DNA of 64,000 nt from CAYURP01 sp964447175 (GCA_964447175.1 CAYURP010000002.1:1-64000); one strand, 5' to 3'. Shown: positions 1 to 8,724, counted from the stretch's first letter. Translations and numbers: made by a program. Notes: generated from the letters alone by a model not told the origin.

Positions 1-1
1 G

Positions 2-75
2 TCGGGGTGAGAGGATTTGAACCTCCGACACCATGGTCCCAAACCATGTGCGCTACCAGACTGCGCTACACCCCG
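2..75 (-). tRNA. tRNA-Pro (TGG)
   Basis: Read on the minus strand this folds into a standard cloverleaf: 7-bp acceptor stem CGGGGTG/CACCCCG, D arm with GCGC stems, anticodon stem CATGG/CCATG around loop TTTGGGA, and a T arm with TTCAAAT. The anticodon is TGG, so it reads proline codons. The discriminator A is at position 2 and the window begins one base beyond, so it cannot be seen whether CCA is encoded. Confidence 0.95.
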
Positions 76-266
76 CTGTTTTCGAAACTTTAGATGAGGA
101 GATTTTATTCTCCTCACCCTTCTTATTACGGTTGAAAATTAAAAAGATTTAATAAAGTTGTCAAGTGAAGTTTTTGTGTGAATTGGAGTATCAAGCTTCA
201 GCTTGATTGACTAAACTTTAGGTTTACATTTAATTTGTGGTATCAGAAATTGCCCTAATCTGTTTC

Positions 267-327
267 AACACACCTTGAGACAAGGTGTGTTACCGAACTA
301 CGATAACACAGGTTGTCTCAACCTGTG
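267..327. repeat. Pair of intergenic palindromes upstream of tRNA-Pro
   Basis: Two perfect hairpins sit side by side between rdgB and tRNA-Pro. The first (267-291) has an 11-bp stem with loop AGA; the second (307-327) has a 9-bp stem CACAGGTTG with loop TCT. Both are followed by TACC and share a core ending in TTG before the loop. A third relative with core CCACCTTG lies at 8549-8572. A looser palindrome, tcaagcttcagcttga (about 191-206), precedes them and recurs near 8632. No gene is visible in 76-338. They look like dispersed REP-type elements; one may also terminate rdgB transcription, but neither has a T-run. Confidence 0.6.
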
Positions 328-338
328 ATACCATTAAA

Positions 339-944
339 TCAAACGTTTCTTCCCCTGGTAAATTCCTCTAAAATCTCCTGGGCTTTTTTGAATGCTGTTG
401 ATCTGTGGCTGACCTTATTTTTCTCATCAGGTTTTAGCTGGGCAAAGGTTTTTCCTAAAGGCGGATAATAAAACAAAGGATCATACCCAAAACCCCCTTC
501 TCCCATTTCCGTTTTTGTAATAAAACCTCTTACTTTTCCCTCAACTATTTTAATCTTATCTAAATTGAAAACGATCGCCACCACGCATCTGAAGGTGGCT
601 CCTCTTTTCTCATCGGGAACGTCCTTCATCAGGTTGAGAAGCTTTGTGTTGTTATCTTTGTAGGTACATCCCGGGCCGGCAAAGCGAGCAGACATTATGC
701 CTGGAGACCTGTCCAAAGCGTCCACCTCCAAACCGGAATCATCAGCAAGAGATATGGTCTGGGTGTGTTTAAATGCCTCCCGGGCTTTGATCAGGGCATT
801 TTCCTCAAAGGTCTTTCCCGTTTCCTCCGGAATCCTGTAGGGAGGAAAATCCTTTAAGCTTAAAATCTCTGCCTTTAAATCTGATAAAATGTTTTTTATC
901 TCTTGTGATTTATGGGGATTATTTGTGGCTAAAACTATTTTCAT
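339..944 (-). CDS. rdgB: Non-canonical purine NTP pyrophosphatase (RdgB/HAM1)
   Basis: This 201-residue protein hydrolyses dITP, XTP and related deaminated purine nucleotides to monophosphates, keeping them out of DNA and RNA. The family signature is clear: TNNPHK at residues 7-12, ADDSGLEVDAL at 67-77 with the metal-binding acidic pair, GEGGFGYDPLF at 148-158, and KNKVSHR near the C-terminus. Length is normal for the family. It is the last gene of a minus-strand cluster smpB - amidase-like - murI - rdgB, starting 24 bases after murI. Pairing of murI and rdgB is common in bacteria. Confidence 0.96.
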   Translation of the reverse strand: MKIVLATNNPHKSQEIKNILSDLKAEILSLKDFPPYRIPEETGKTFEENALIKAREAFKHTQTISLADDSGLEVDALDRSPGIMSARFAGPGCTYKDNNTKLLNLMKDVPDEKRGATFRCVVAIVFNLDKIKIVEGKVRGFITKTEMGEGGFGYDPLFYYPPLGKTFAQLKPDEKNKVSHRSTAFKKAQEILEEFTRGRNV

Positions 945-968
945 CTATCCTTTCAGGATTTTTTCCAA

Positions 969-1802
969 TTAATACTTATTTATATCGATCAGCTGCGCTT
1001 TTTTGATTTTTTTCCCTAAAAACCTTTGACCGATCTGGATGAATTTCTCAGGCTGATCCGATACAAAAAACTTGTGAACTGGAGTTTTAGACACTTGCTT
1101 TAAAAGTCCTTTTTTTCGGAGAGATTCTTTTAGCTCTATGGCTGTTTCCCGGGCTGAGTTTATCAAAGTAACATCATTTCCCATTACCTGAGCAATCACT
1201 TTCTTTAATAATGGATAGTGGGTACATCCTAAAATCAGGGTGTCGATTTTGTCTTTTTTTAGTGGCTTTAGATAATCTTGGGCAATCAAGTAAGTTGCTT
1301 TTTTGTCCAGAAATCCCTCCTCTGCTAAGCTCACGAAAAGCGGGCAGGGGTAGGAAAAAACCGATAGCGTCTTATTGATTCTCTTAATTGCCTTGCTATA
1401 GGAGCGTGAAGCTATGGTTCCCGCAGTCCCTATTACCCCGATCCTTCCATTTCTGGTGGAGTTAACTGCAGCTTTTGATCCCGGCTCTATTACCCCCATT
1501 AAAGGTAGGTTAAAATCTCTTTTCAGATGATCTAAAGCAAATGCGGATGAAGTATTGCAAGCTACTACTATGATTTTAACTCCTAAGGAAATAAGAAAAT
1601 TCACGTTCTGAACGGAGAACTCCTGAACGATTCTTTTGGACCTGGGTCCGTAGGGGCAGCGGGCAGTATCTCCGAAATAGATTACAGATTCAAAAGGCAG
1701 GATTTTAAAGATCTCTCCTGCCACGGTCAATCCTCCCACTCCGGAGTCAAATACCCCTATTCCCCCATTAGCGGATTTTTTATAAGAGAATTTTTTACCC
1801 AT
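969..1802 (-). CDS. murI: Glutamate racemase
   Basis: This cytoplasmic enzyme interconverts L- and D-glutamate and supplies D-Glu for peptidoglycan. It has the family motifs in order: GVFDSGVGGLTV (residues 16-27, with an early Asp), YFGDTARCPYG (42-52), VVACNTSSA with catalytic Cys82, and LGCTHYPLL with catalytic Cys193 and adjacent His195. At 277 residues it is of normal length, with a short extra N-terminal tail before GGIGVFD. The start codon lies one base from the end of the upstream amidase-like gene, so the two are almost certainly co-transcribed and probably translationally coupled. Confidence 0.96.
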   Translation of the reverse strand: MGKKFSYKKSANGGIGVFDSGVGGLTVAGEIFKILPFESVIYFGDTARCPYGPRSKRIVQEFSVQNVNFLISLGVKIIVVACNTSSAFALDHLKRDFNLPLMGVIEPGSKAAVNSTRNGRIGVIGTAGTIASRSYSKAIKRINKTLSVFSYPCPLFVSLAEEGFLDKKATYLIAQDYLKPLKKDKIDTLILGCTHYPLLKKVIAQVMGNDVTLINSARETAIELKESLRKKGLLKQVSKTPVHKFFVSDQPEKFIQIGQRFLGKKIKKAQLIDINKY

Positions 1803-1803
1803 A

Positions 1804-3246
1804 TTATAACGATTCCGGGTATTTTTCCTTGAACCTGATTATAGCTTGATATAGGGCTTGAGCCACCCACTGCTTGAAACTGTCCTCCCTTAAAAGAAGC
1901 TCCTCATAAGGGTTGGAGATATAGGCTACCTGGACTAAGATACCGGGCATGTAAGCCTTTCTTAGAATCCGAAAATCAGCCTGGCCTATTCCTCTATCCT
2001 GGGTGGGAAGGATCCTTTTTAACTCCTGGTGCACTATTGTAGCCAGCTCTTTAGATGCATTTATGAACTTGATTTGAGTGGTATCCTGATCCTGATACGC
2101 AGATAGGTCTTCAATTTCATCTAAAGAATCAATACTGGAAGCATAGTTTTCTGATATCTGAATGATGCTGTCCTCCTCTGATTTTGCTGCACCCGGGATG
2201 AAGATTTTAAAACCCGATTTTGTGGGATCCTGAGAGAAATTAGTTTGAAGGGAAATAATAAGATCCCCCCCGTTTTGATTGGCAAATCTCGCCCGTTGCT
2301 TAAGGGGTAGGTTCAGATCGGCTTCCCGGGTCAGAAATACCTTCAGGTCATCATATCCCTGAAATAAGTCTTTTATCCTTTTGGCAATGTCCAGCACCAC
2401 ATCTTTTTCGCTCAAACCTTTGGGACCGACGTTACCCCAATCATCGCCTCCATGTCCCGGGTCAATGATCACCACGTCCACCAGATCGGTTCTCTGGATT
2501 ATCTCTTCCAGATGGTTGGAGGCAAAATCAGATGTGGTATCCTCAATGGATATCTGGATTCTATAAGGCTCGGAGATAAGAGAATGGGAGAAGGTATCGT
2601 AAGATCTATTCAAAAGCAGAGACAGCTGAGCTGAGTTGTCGAATTGATATGCTTTGGTCTCCCTTATCAGTCCTGGAATCTTCAGTCCTGAAAAGTACTC
2701 TGTATCTATTTTTGTTCTGTAAAAATTAATGTTTAACCAATTGTTACCCGGTAGGAAAACCTCATACTGAAGAGGTTGGGAGATGAAAATCTCGATCAAC
2801 ACACCATTTAACTTTCTGGAAGCCCTGAGTTCAGTTACCTCGGGTTTCTCCTCAAATATGGAGGATTGACCTTCCTCCTCTAATCTGGTTTCCCCAGACT
2901 TGATCTTTTTTAAAAGGGGATAGAAATTATCAAGGGGAACATACAGAGTTCCTTTTTTGAACTTAACCTCATATACCAGATTATAAGCTTTGTGATCCAT
3001 CAAAATATAAGGCGAGAAGAGAACTAAAGTTATCTGATGCTCTTTTACCTCCCACAGAGCTTTCTTTTCCGGGTAGTTCCATTGAAGCTTTCCTCCGTAG
3101 ATTTTTACCAGGTCATTGATTGAGATATATTTAATCCCGTCTATATACAGATATTGAATTCTGAAGCTTTTATCCTGAGCAAAAAGAAAAGAGGAAAACA
3201 AAAGAATGCTTACCATAACACACATTGTAGTAACTTTTATTTTCAT
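1804..3246 (-). CDS. Exported AmiC-type amidase-like protein, active site degenerate
   Basis: A secreted protein of 480 residues: signal peptide 1-23 (ends LFAQ), an N-terminal region (about 28-115) resembling copper-amine-oxidase-N/stalk domains, an AMIN-like beta region (140-235), and a C-terminal Amidase_3 domain (about 257-470). Amidase_3 enzymes cut the MurNAc-L-Ala bond using zinc held by His, Glu and His, plus a catalytic Glu. His265 (DPGHGG) and Glu280 (SEKDVV) are present. The second zinc His, normally in SIHAN, is Gln334 (ISLQTN), and the catalytic Glu, normally in VELGF, is Gln439 (LVQVAYISNP). I infer it binds peptidoglycan or regulates another amidase rather than cutting. It sits between smpB and murI in one transcription unit. 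Confidence 0.85.
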   Translation of the reverse strand: MKIKVTTMCVMVSILLFSSFLFAQDKSFRIQYLYIDGIKYISINDLVKIYGGKLQWNYPEKKALWEVKEHQITLVLFSPYILMDHKAYNLVYEVKFKKGTLYVPLDNFYPLLKKIKSGETRLEEEGQSSIFEEKPEVTELRASRKLNGVLIEIFISQPLQYEVFLPGNNWLNINFYRTKIDTEYFSGLKIPGLIRETKAYQFDNSAQLSLLLNRSYDTFSHSLISEPYRIQISIEDTTSDFASNHLEEIIQRTDLVDVVIIDPGHGGDDWGNVGPKGLSEKDVVLDIAKRIKDLFQGYDDLKVFLTREADLNLPLKQRARFANQNGGDLIISLQTNFSQDPTKSGFKIFIPGAAKSEEDSIIQISENYASSIDSLDEIEDLSAYQDQDTTQIKFINASKELATIVHQELKRILPTQDRGIGQADFRILRKAYMPGILVQVAYISNPYEELLLREDSFKQWVAQALYQAIIRFKEKYPESL

Positions 3247-3265
3247 ATATGTTTCACTCTTAAAT

Positions 3266-3730
3266 TTATCTCATTTTTTCCTTAAAAACCCTCTCCAGAG
3301 CTCTTTTAGCTTCGCGTTCGGCAATGGCTTTTCTTTTGTCATACTTCCTTTTGCCGGTGACCAAAGCCAGCTCAATTTTTGCATGGCTCCCCTTGAAATA
3401 AAGACGTAAGGGCACCAAGGTTAAGCCTTTTTGAACTGTTTTTCCCAAAAGTCTTCTTATTTCTTTTTTGTGCATCAAAAGCTTTCTGGAGCGAGTGGGA
3501 TCATGACCAAATTGGGAAGCCTTATCATATGGACTTATATGCATTTGCAAAAGGTAAAGTTCCTCATTTTTTACCATGGCATAGCTGTCCTTCAGGTTGG
3601 CTTTGCCAGCTCTTAATGATTTAACCTCGGATCCCTCAAGCACCATGCCAGCCTCGTATGTTTCCAGAATGAGATAATCGTGTCGGGCTTTCCTGTTAGT
3701 AGCAACAACCTTTGTCTGATCTTTTTTCAC
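3266..3730 (-). CDS. smpB: SsrA-binding protein SmpB
   Basis: SmpB binds the tRNA-like part of tmRNA and brings it to stalled ribosomes for trans-translation. The 154-residue sequence has the family core: ARHDYLILETYEAGMVL, GSEVKSLRAGKANLKDSY, the conserved HISPY and RKLLMHKKEI stretches, and a basic C-terminal tail (KRKYDKRKAIAEREAKR) that enters the mRNA channel. Length is typical. It is the first gene of the minus-strand cluster leading to rdgB, 19 bases upstream of the amidase-like gene. No tmRNA gene is visible in the window. Confidence 0.97.
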   Translation of the reverse strand: MKKDQTKVVATNRKARHDYLILETYEAGMVLEGSEVKSLRAGKANLKDSYAMVKNEELYLLQMHISPYDKASQFGHDPTRSRKLLMHKKEIRRLLGKTVQKGLTLVPLRLYFKGSHAKIELALVTGKRKYDKRKAIAEREAKRALERVFKEKMR

Positions 3731-3780
3731 AAATCAAAATATATCCAAAACAAAGATGCATCGCAAGAGTAATTTTGCAG

Positions 3781-4030
3781 GGGAGCCCCTTGCGGGCTCC
3801 CGTCAAGATTTCCCAACAGATGAAACAGATAATTTTGTAGTCGCTCGATTTATCGAGCCATTTTGTAATTTGCAGATTTATGCGCAGCACCTTGACGGTC
3901 GGCTAAAAGATGCACCATAAGTGGTGCAACTACAATCCAGAAACAAAACCCAACCAGGAGAATTATGTAGGGGAGTCCCTTGTGGGCTCCCTTTTTTTAA
4001 TAAGAGAGCGGGAGGAGACAAGCTCCTCCC
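3781..4030. repeat. Three palindromes of one family in a 620-bp gene-free stretch
   Basis: The region 3731-4350 holds no convincing gene. It contains three hairpins built the same way: an 8-bp stem, a 5-nt loop, and a flank reading CTAC/CTGC. They lie at 3781-3801 (stem GGGAGCCC), 3971-3991 (stem GGGAGTCC, followed by seven T on the plus strand), and 4010-4030 (stem GGGAGGAG, loop ACAAG, then CTACGC). The first two are in the opposite orientation to the third. Matching units occur at 7956, 49408 and 51511. Confidence 0.65.
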
Positions 4031-4095
4031 CTACGCTTAAGTCAGGCTCTTGAAATCGGCTTGCGTAATATTCTAATTCACAGGTAAATTTTACG

Positions 4096-4125
4096 TTGAC
4101 AATTAAGGCTTTGGGATTATATTAT
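4096..4125 (+). promoter_or_regulatory. Candidate sigma-70 promoter for the surface-protein genes
   Basis: A perfect -35 box TTGACA (4096-4101) is followed by an A+T-rich -10 region: TATATT at 4118-4123 (16-bp spacing) or TATTAT at 4120-4125 (18-bp spacing). It would start a transcript with a leader of about 220 nt before the gene at 4351. Two overlapping -10 choices lower confidence. Confidence 0.5.
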
Positions 4126-4350
4126 AAAAAGGGATGATGTGAAAAAGAGATGAGATTTGCTTCTTGTCGGGATAGTCTTTAAAATTGAGGGGGAACTGAA
4201 AAAGGGGCAATTTGAGAAAGAGAGGAGACCTTCTTTTAATTTCAGCTTTTTCTGGAGGTGATGCCGATATAAATTTCTTCGGATTTACTCAGAAACAGAC
4301 GATAATTAGCTAATAACCTTAAACTTTCTCAAAAGGAAAGGAGAAAACAA

Positions 4351-5826
4351 ATGAGAGCTCTGAGAATGTTGTTTTTTGTTGGGTTAGCTTTCATCTTTGT
4401 TTGCTCATCTTTGATTTATGCTGGTGTGCCCCAGATGATTAATTATCAGGGGAAAATAACTACGCCTGCAGGGGCTTTAATAGATACAACTATCGGAATG
4501 ATATTCACCATTTATGACGACAGCACTTCGGGTAATATCTTTTGGGCAGATACCTTAGGTTCAGTGTCGGTTGAAAAAGGTATGTTCAGCGTCCTGTTAG
4601 GGAGTGTGAATCCGATTCCGGACTCTGTTTTCGATGGAAATATCAGATATTTAGGTATCAAAGTGGGTGGCGATGCGGAGATGACTCCCAGGAAAGTTAT
4701 TGCCAGCGTGGCTTATGCTTACCGGGCAGGCTCAGCAGATTTAAGTGCTCATAATCACTGGGGCGAAACCTGGGCTGGTGCAGACACAGGATTGATCCTT
4801 ACCAGTACCGGCGTATCCAGAGACAACGGATCTGTTGGAGTCTCCGGTAGAGGCGTTAATTCAGGAGTGCATGGAAGTAGTAATACCGGCAGCGGTGTTT
4901 CCGGAAGTAGCCAGGATGGACGCGGGGTCAGTGGTTCCAGCAATAATGGCACCGGTGTCCAAGGAACTAGCCCCAATGGACAGGGAGTCGAAGGTGCAAG
5001 CACCTGGGGCACTGGGGTTTCAGGTACCAGCAACAACGGCAATGGAGTGTCTGGTTCCAGCACTAACAGTAATGGAGTGCAAGGGTCCAGCGGTAGCAAC
5101 ACCGGCTCCGGAGTAAGAGGAACCAACAGCTCTCCTGAGGGAGATGGAGTGAGTGGCCAAGCTGATGGGGGTGACGGCGTTCATGGCGAAAGCAATACTG
5201 GTGATGGTGTCTCGGGTGGCAGCAATTCGGGGATTGGCGTTCACGGTGCAAGTGCTGAGGGCACCGGAGTTTCGGGTGAAAGCGTAAACGGCACAGGTGT
5301 TCATGCAAGCTCAGCCTTCGGAACCGCCCTGGTGGTTGATGGCTCCAGTATATTTAACTGTAACGCTCAGTTCAACTGTAATGTAACAGTCGCAGGAACT
5401 CTTGAGGTGAAAAAACTCACAGCATGGGAAATCGACCCTATCATCCTTGAGTTATTCAAAGTAGACCCATCTCAGGTTTACCAAAAAGGAGATGTTCTGG
5501 TTATCGATCCTGAAAGTGATACTTACAAGCTTTGTGATGCTGCAAACGACACAAAGGTTTCCGGTGTTGTCTGGAATGCAGACCCGAACGAGAATGGTGA
5601 GGTTCCAGTTGTGATTCTGGGAGCTAAGACTCCATCCAATACCGTTTACATAAAAGTAGATGTCAGCTATGCTACCATTCAGAGAGGTGATTTGCTAACA
5701 TCATCTCCAACCCGAGGACATGCTATGAAGGCGACCGAGCCCAAGCCTGGATCCATAATAGGCAAGGCGCTTGAACCATTTAACTCAGGGAAAGGTCTTA
5801 TAAAAGTCTTTGTCAACTTGCACTAA
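4351..5826 (+). CDS. Secreted surface protein with ~16 ten-residue glycine-rich repeats
   Basis: A 491-residue exported protein, preceded by a good ribosome-binding site (AGGAAAGGAG). Signal peptide 1-24. Residues 25-130 form a domain also found, nearly identical, at the start of the next gene. Residues 163-325 are about 16 tandem ten-residue units of the form GVxGxSxxGx, expected to make an extended beta-helix or fibre shaft. The C-terminal 150 residues (GDVLVIDPESD, then GDLLTSSPTRGHAMKA and GKALEPFNSGKGLIKV) resemble the end domains of tail-fibre-like surface proteins. The specific role is unknown; a filamentous surface or adhesive protein is the likely reading. No phage genes are nearby. 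Confidence 0.75.
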   Translation: MRALRMLFFVGLAFIFVCSSLIYAGVPQMINYQGKITTPAGALIDTTIGMIFTIYDDSTSGNIFWADTLGSVSVEKGMFSVLLGSVNPIPDSVFDGNIRYLGIKVGGDAEMTPRKVIASVAYAYRAGSADLSAHNHWGETWAGADTGLILTSTGVSRDNGSVGVSGRGVNSGVHGSSNTGSGVSGSSQDGRGVSGSSNNGTGVQGTSPNGQGVEGASTWGTGVSGTSNNGNGVSGSSTNSNGVQGSSGSNTGSGVRGTNSSPEGDGVSGQADGGDGVHGESNTGDGVSGGSNSGIGVHGASAEGTGVSGESVNGTGVHASSAFGTALVVDGSSIFNCNAQFNCNVTVAGTLEVKKLTAWEIDPIILELFKVDPSQVYQKGDVLVIDPESDTYKLCDAANDTKVSGVVWNADPNENGEVPVVILGAKTPSNTVYIKVDVSYATIQRGDLLTSSPTRGHAMKATEPKPGSIIGKALEPFNSGKGLIKVFVNLH

Positions 5827-5890
5827 GATACTACTAATCAAAATGACCGTATGAGCCTATCAAGTTTAAAAAAACCAAAGGAGTAACATC

Positions 5891-7888
5891 ATGAGATGTA
5901 GAAGTGTAGTTTTTTGGATGATAGGAGTTTTAATACTCCTACTTTGCTCTATTTCATCTGCTGGCGTGCCACAGATGATAAATTATCAGGGGAAGGTAAC
6001 TACGCCCTCAGGTGCTTTAATAGATACGACTATCGGAATGATATTCACCATTTATGATGACAGCACTACGGGTAATACCCTGTGGGCAGATACCTTGAGT
6101 TCGGTTGCGGTTCAAAAAGGGATTTTCAACGTTTTGCTGGGCAGTGGAAATCCCATTCCCGATTCGGTTTTTGATGGCAATATTAGATATTTAGGTACCA
6201 AGGTGGGTAGCGATGCGGAGATGACTCCCAGGAAAGCGATGGTGAGTGTAGCTTATGCCTACCGTGCCGGAACTGCAGACGGAGGTGGCGGAGGAAGCTG
6301 TGGCTGGGTAGATGATGGTGTGGTTGTCAGGCTGGAGACCAACACAGATAATGTGGGAATCGGAACCACCAGTCCGGGAGCGAATCTGGACATCGTTTCC
6401 ACAAATCCGAATCTTCGTGTGGGCACTTCATCTGGTTCCCCGGTTATTACTCTAGATAAAGCTTCAGGCTTTTGGGGATATCTGGAATTCAGAGATGCCG
6501 GAGCATCCAGGTGGCAAGCAGGCGTAACAAATAGCAACGATTATTACATCCTGAACTGGCCATCTTCTAAATATGTTTTCTATGCCAATAGCGCAGGTAA
6601 TGTGGGCATCGGAACCACCAGTCCCGATGAGAGATTACATATTGTTGGAAACATCAAGATGGTTGATGGAAATCAAGCAGCAGGCTATATCTTGACTTCT
6701 GATGCAAATGGTGTGGGAACTTGGCAGGCAGCATCGGGTGGTATTGGTGGTAGTGGTGCAACTAATTATCTCCCGAAATTCACAGGCTCTACCACCCTTG
6801 GCAACTCTGTGTTCTACGAAAACGGAGGGAAAATAGGTCTTGGAACCACCAGCCCGGGTGCAGATCTGGACATTGTTTCCACAAATCCGAATCTCAGGCT
6901 GAGCACAACATCTGGTTCTCCAGTCATCACCCTGGATAAAGCTTCTGGCTACACATCCATACTCGAATTCCGTGAGGGTGGAGCTTCCAAGTGGCAGGCG
7001 GGAGTATCGACTACCAACGATTATTACATCTTAAACTGGCCTGCTTCCAAATATGTTTTCTTTGCTAACAGCGCAGGTGACGTTGGTATCGGGACCACCA
7101 GTCCAAGTGAGAAACTTACTGTTAATGGTGACATCGATATGATACAGGGCCAATCACGGATTCACGGCACAGGAGAGATAAGTTTTGACTGGTCTGCAGG
7201 AAGTACCTACGACAATCCCAGTCTTCATGGTTTTGAATCTAAAGATGAAGCAGGAACCTGGGGAGATGAAATCAGGATAAATAGTATGAATGATATAATC
7301 AACACGGTTGATGCAAATGATAATGACGCAACGTCTTATTTCAAGGTTCAACATCACTCAACCGGAGATGGTGAGGATCTTTTCTGGGTGCGTTCAAGTG
7401 ATGGTTATGCATATCACAAAAGCAGGTTGGGAATAGGCACCACCAGTCCGGGAGTTGATCTGGACATCGTTTCCACAAACCCGAATCTCAGACTGAGCAC
7501 CACATCTGGTTCCCCGGTTATTACTCTGGATAAAGCCACAGGCTTTTGGGGGTACCTGGAATTCCGAGATGCTGGATCATCCAAGTGGCAGGCGGGTGTA
7601 ACAAGTGGTAACGATTATTACATCCTGAACTGGCCTGCTTCCAGATATGTTTTCTATGCTAATAGTGCTGGTAATGTAGGACTCGGAACCACAAGTCCCA
7701 CCGGCCCGTTGGACGTTAATGGCAATGATATCCGTATTCGCAGCTCCCAAACGCCGGCATCTTCTACAGCAGATGGTTACACAGGAGAGATTGCCTGGGA
7801 TGCCAGCTACATTTATATTTGCACCTCTGGAGATGGTCCGGGCGGTGGAACAGATAGCTGGAAAAGAGCAGCTTTAAGTACATGGTAA
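5891..7888 (+). CDS. Secreted tail-fibre-like surface protein with three long GIGTTSP repeats
   Basis: A 665-residue exported protein, a paralogue of the preceding gene over residues 1-130 (signal peptide, then GVPQMINYQGK through AYAYRAGTAD) but with a different body. The body carries three copies of a ~85-residue unit (DNA about 6355-6620, 6838-7100 and 7430-7690) that runs from GTTSPG through LDIVSTNPNLR, SPVITLDKA and NDYYILNWP to NSAG and the next GTTSP. Such GIGTTSP stretches are typical of trimeric tail-fibre-like proteins. The C-terminus (GEIAWDASYIYIC, ending KRAALSTW) matches the usual end of such proteins, and no endosialidase-type chaperone domain follows. It starts 64 bases after the previous gene, so an operon is likely. 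Confidence 0.75.
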   Translation: MRCRSVVFWMIGVLILLLCSISSAGVPQMINYQGKVTTPSGALIDTTIGMIFTIYDDSTTGNTLWADTLSSVAVQKGIFNVLLGSGNPIPDSVFDGNIRYLGTKVGSDAEMTPRKAMVSVAYAYRAGTADGGGGGSCGWVDDGVVVRLETNTDNVGIGTTSPGANLDIVSTNPNLRVGTSSGSPVITLDKASGFWGYLEFRDAGASRWQAGVTNSNDYYILNWPSSKYVFYANSAGNVGIGTTSPDERLHIVGNIKMVDGNQAAGYILTSDANGVGTWQAASGGIGGSGATNYLPKFTGSTTLGNSVFYENGGKIGLGTTSPGADLDIVSTNPNLRLSTTSGSPVITLDKASGYTSILEFREGGASKWQAGVSTTNDYYILNWPASKYVFFANSAGDVGIGTTSPSEKLTVNGDIDMIQGQSRIHGTGEISFDWSAGSTYDNPSLHGFESKDEAGTWGDEIRINSMNDIINTVDANDNDATSYFKVQHHSTGDGEDLFWVRSSDGYAYHKSRLGIGTTSPGVDLDIVSTNPNLRLSTTSGSPVITLDKATGFWGYLEFRDAGSSKWQAGVTSGNDYYILNWPASRYVFYANSAGNVGLGTTSPTGPLDVNGNDIRIRSSQTPASSTADGYTGEIAWDASYIYICTSGDGPGGGTDSWKRAALSTW

Positions 7889-7928
7889 TGTTAAGTAGGA
7901 ATGCAACAACTTGTTGTTGCGAATTACA

Positions 7929-7976
7929 GCAATCCATATGGATTGCACTCCAAAACGTCTGGGATAAACCCAGACG
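7929..7976. repeat. Two palindromes before the dockerin gene
   Basis: A 9-bp palindrome without loop (GCAATCCAT/ATGGATTGC, 7929-7946) and a hairpin with 8-bp stem CGTCTGGG and loop ATAAA (7956-7976) followed by CTAC. The second fits the palindrome family at 3781-4030, 49408 and 51511. They are in the leader between two surface-protein genes. Confidence 0.55.
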
Positions 7977-8005
7977 CTACAACAAAAAATGGAGGTGTTC
8001 AGAAA

Positions 8006-8461
8006 ATGAACAGATTTAATATAATCAAATTGGCGGTGTTTTTCCTGGCGGTTTCTCTTTTGCTTTGCACAGGATTTTACGCTCAATCTTACTCCCAGAA
8101 TTTCAAGTTGTTAACTGATGGTCTGGACAGCTTTGGTGGAAGATCATCATCCACAAATTTCTCCCTGAGAATAGGCTCAGGTGGTCAGCCGGGAGTTATC
8201 GGAACTTCCCAGGGTTCAAGTTTTTATGGACTTCAAGGCTATGTGAACACTGCGGCATTTGTGCACGGGGATGCTAACGCAGACGGGAACACAACCATCG
8301 CTGATGTGGTCTATCTGGTAAATTATCTTTTTAAATCAGGTCCTGAACCAATCCCTCTGGAGACAGGGGATGTGAATGGCAACAATGAAGCCACTATAGC
8401 GGATGCGGTTTATCTGGTGAGCTATCTTTTCAGAGGAGGCAATCCACCGATTAATCTTTAG
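8006..8461 (+). CDS. Small secreted protein with paired dockerin-type repeats
   Basis: The start at ATG 8006 is chosen because GGAGGTG (7991-7997) is correctly spaced and a signal peptide follows at once; an upstream in-frame ATG at 7901 would run through palindromic repeats. The 151-residue protein has a signal peptide (1-27), a short beta-rich region, and two dockerin type I repeats at the C-terminus: GDANADGNTTIADVVYLVNYLF and a second beginning GDVNGNNEATIADAVYLV (the first exceeds one calcium loop plus helix). Asp/Asn at the calcium positions are kept. Dockerins bind cohesins in cellulosomes, but no cohesin is seen here; in candidate phyla such repeats often end many kinds of exported protein. 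Third gene of the surface-protein group. Confidence 0.75.
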   Translation: MNRFNIIKLAVFFLAVSLLLCTGFYAQSYSQNFKLLTDGLDSFGGRSSSTNFSLRIGSGGQPGVIGTSQGSSFYGLQGYVNTAAFVHGDANADGNTTIADVVYLVNYLFKSGPEPIPLETGDVNGNNEATIADAVYLVSYLFRGGNPPINL

Positions 8462-8483
8462 CATTTTACCATATTTTAAATGT

Positions 8484-8511
8484 CCAGAACCTAACTCAAG
8501 TTAGGTTCTGG
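8484..8511 (+). terminator. Strong hairpin after the dockerin gene, probable terminator
   Basis: An 11-bp perfect stem (CCAGAACCTAA) with loop CTCAAG lies 23 bases after the stop codon of the dockerin gene. It lacks a T-run. A second hairpin at 8549-8572 (10-bp stem GCCCACCTTG, loop TCTT) is followed by TTAGG and then seven T. Together they probably end the surface-protein transcript. Confidence 0.5.
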
Positions 8512-8660
8512 CAAATCTAATTACTGTTTTGATTTCAGGAATGCGGTAGCCCACCTTGTCTTCAAGGTGGGCTTAGGTTTTTTTGGATTGTGACCCTTCA
8601 GGTTCACCTGGTTTTCTAAAGAGTTGGAAGTCAAGCTGAAGCTTGACAATCCAATTCTTC

Positions 8661-8682
8661 GGGCGAAGACAGAGCTTCGCCC
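8661..8682. repeat. Palindrome with stem GGGCGAAG
   Basis: Stem GGGCGAAG/CTTCGCCC with loop ACAGAG. The same stem recurs at 49408-49428 and 51511-51531 with 5-nt loops. Here the CTACGC flank is missing. Confidence 0.55.
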
Positions 8683-8724
8683 CCATGTTTTCTTACGACC
8701 ACCTATAAATTCAAAATCTTTTGC

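Noticed and set aside
4755..5126. Long antisense open frame across the repeats
   Set aside because: It is the reverse reading of a glycine/serine repeat, giving a Pro/Leu-rich artefact with no start signal.
4837..5325. Regular repeats resembling a CRISPR or minisatellite
   Set aside because: The period is 30 bases and in frame; it encodes ten-residue GVxGxSxxGx units inside a gene with signal peptide and conserved ends.
4351..7888. Prophage tail-fibre genes
   Set aside because: Both proteins have signal peptides and no phage structural, packaging or lysis gene is nearby.
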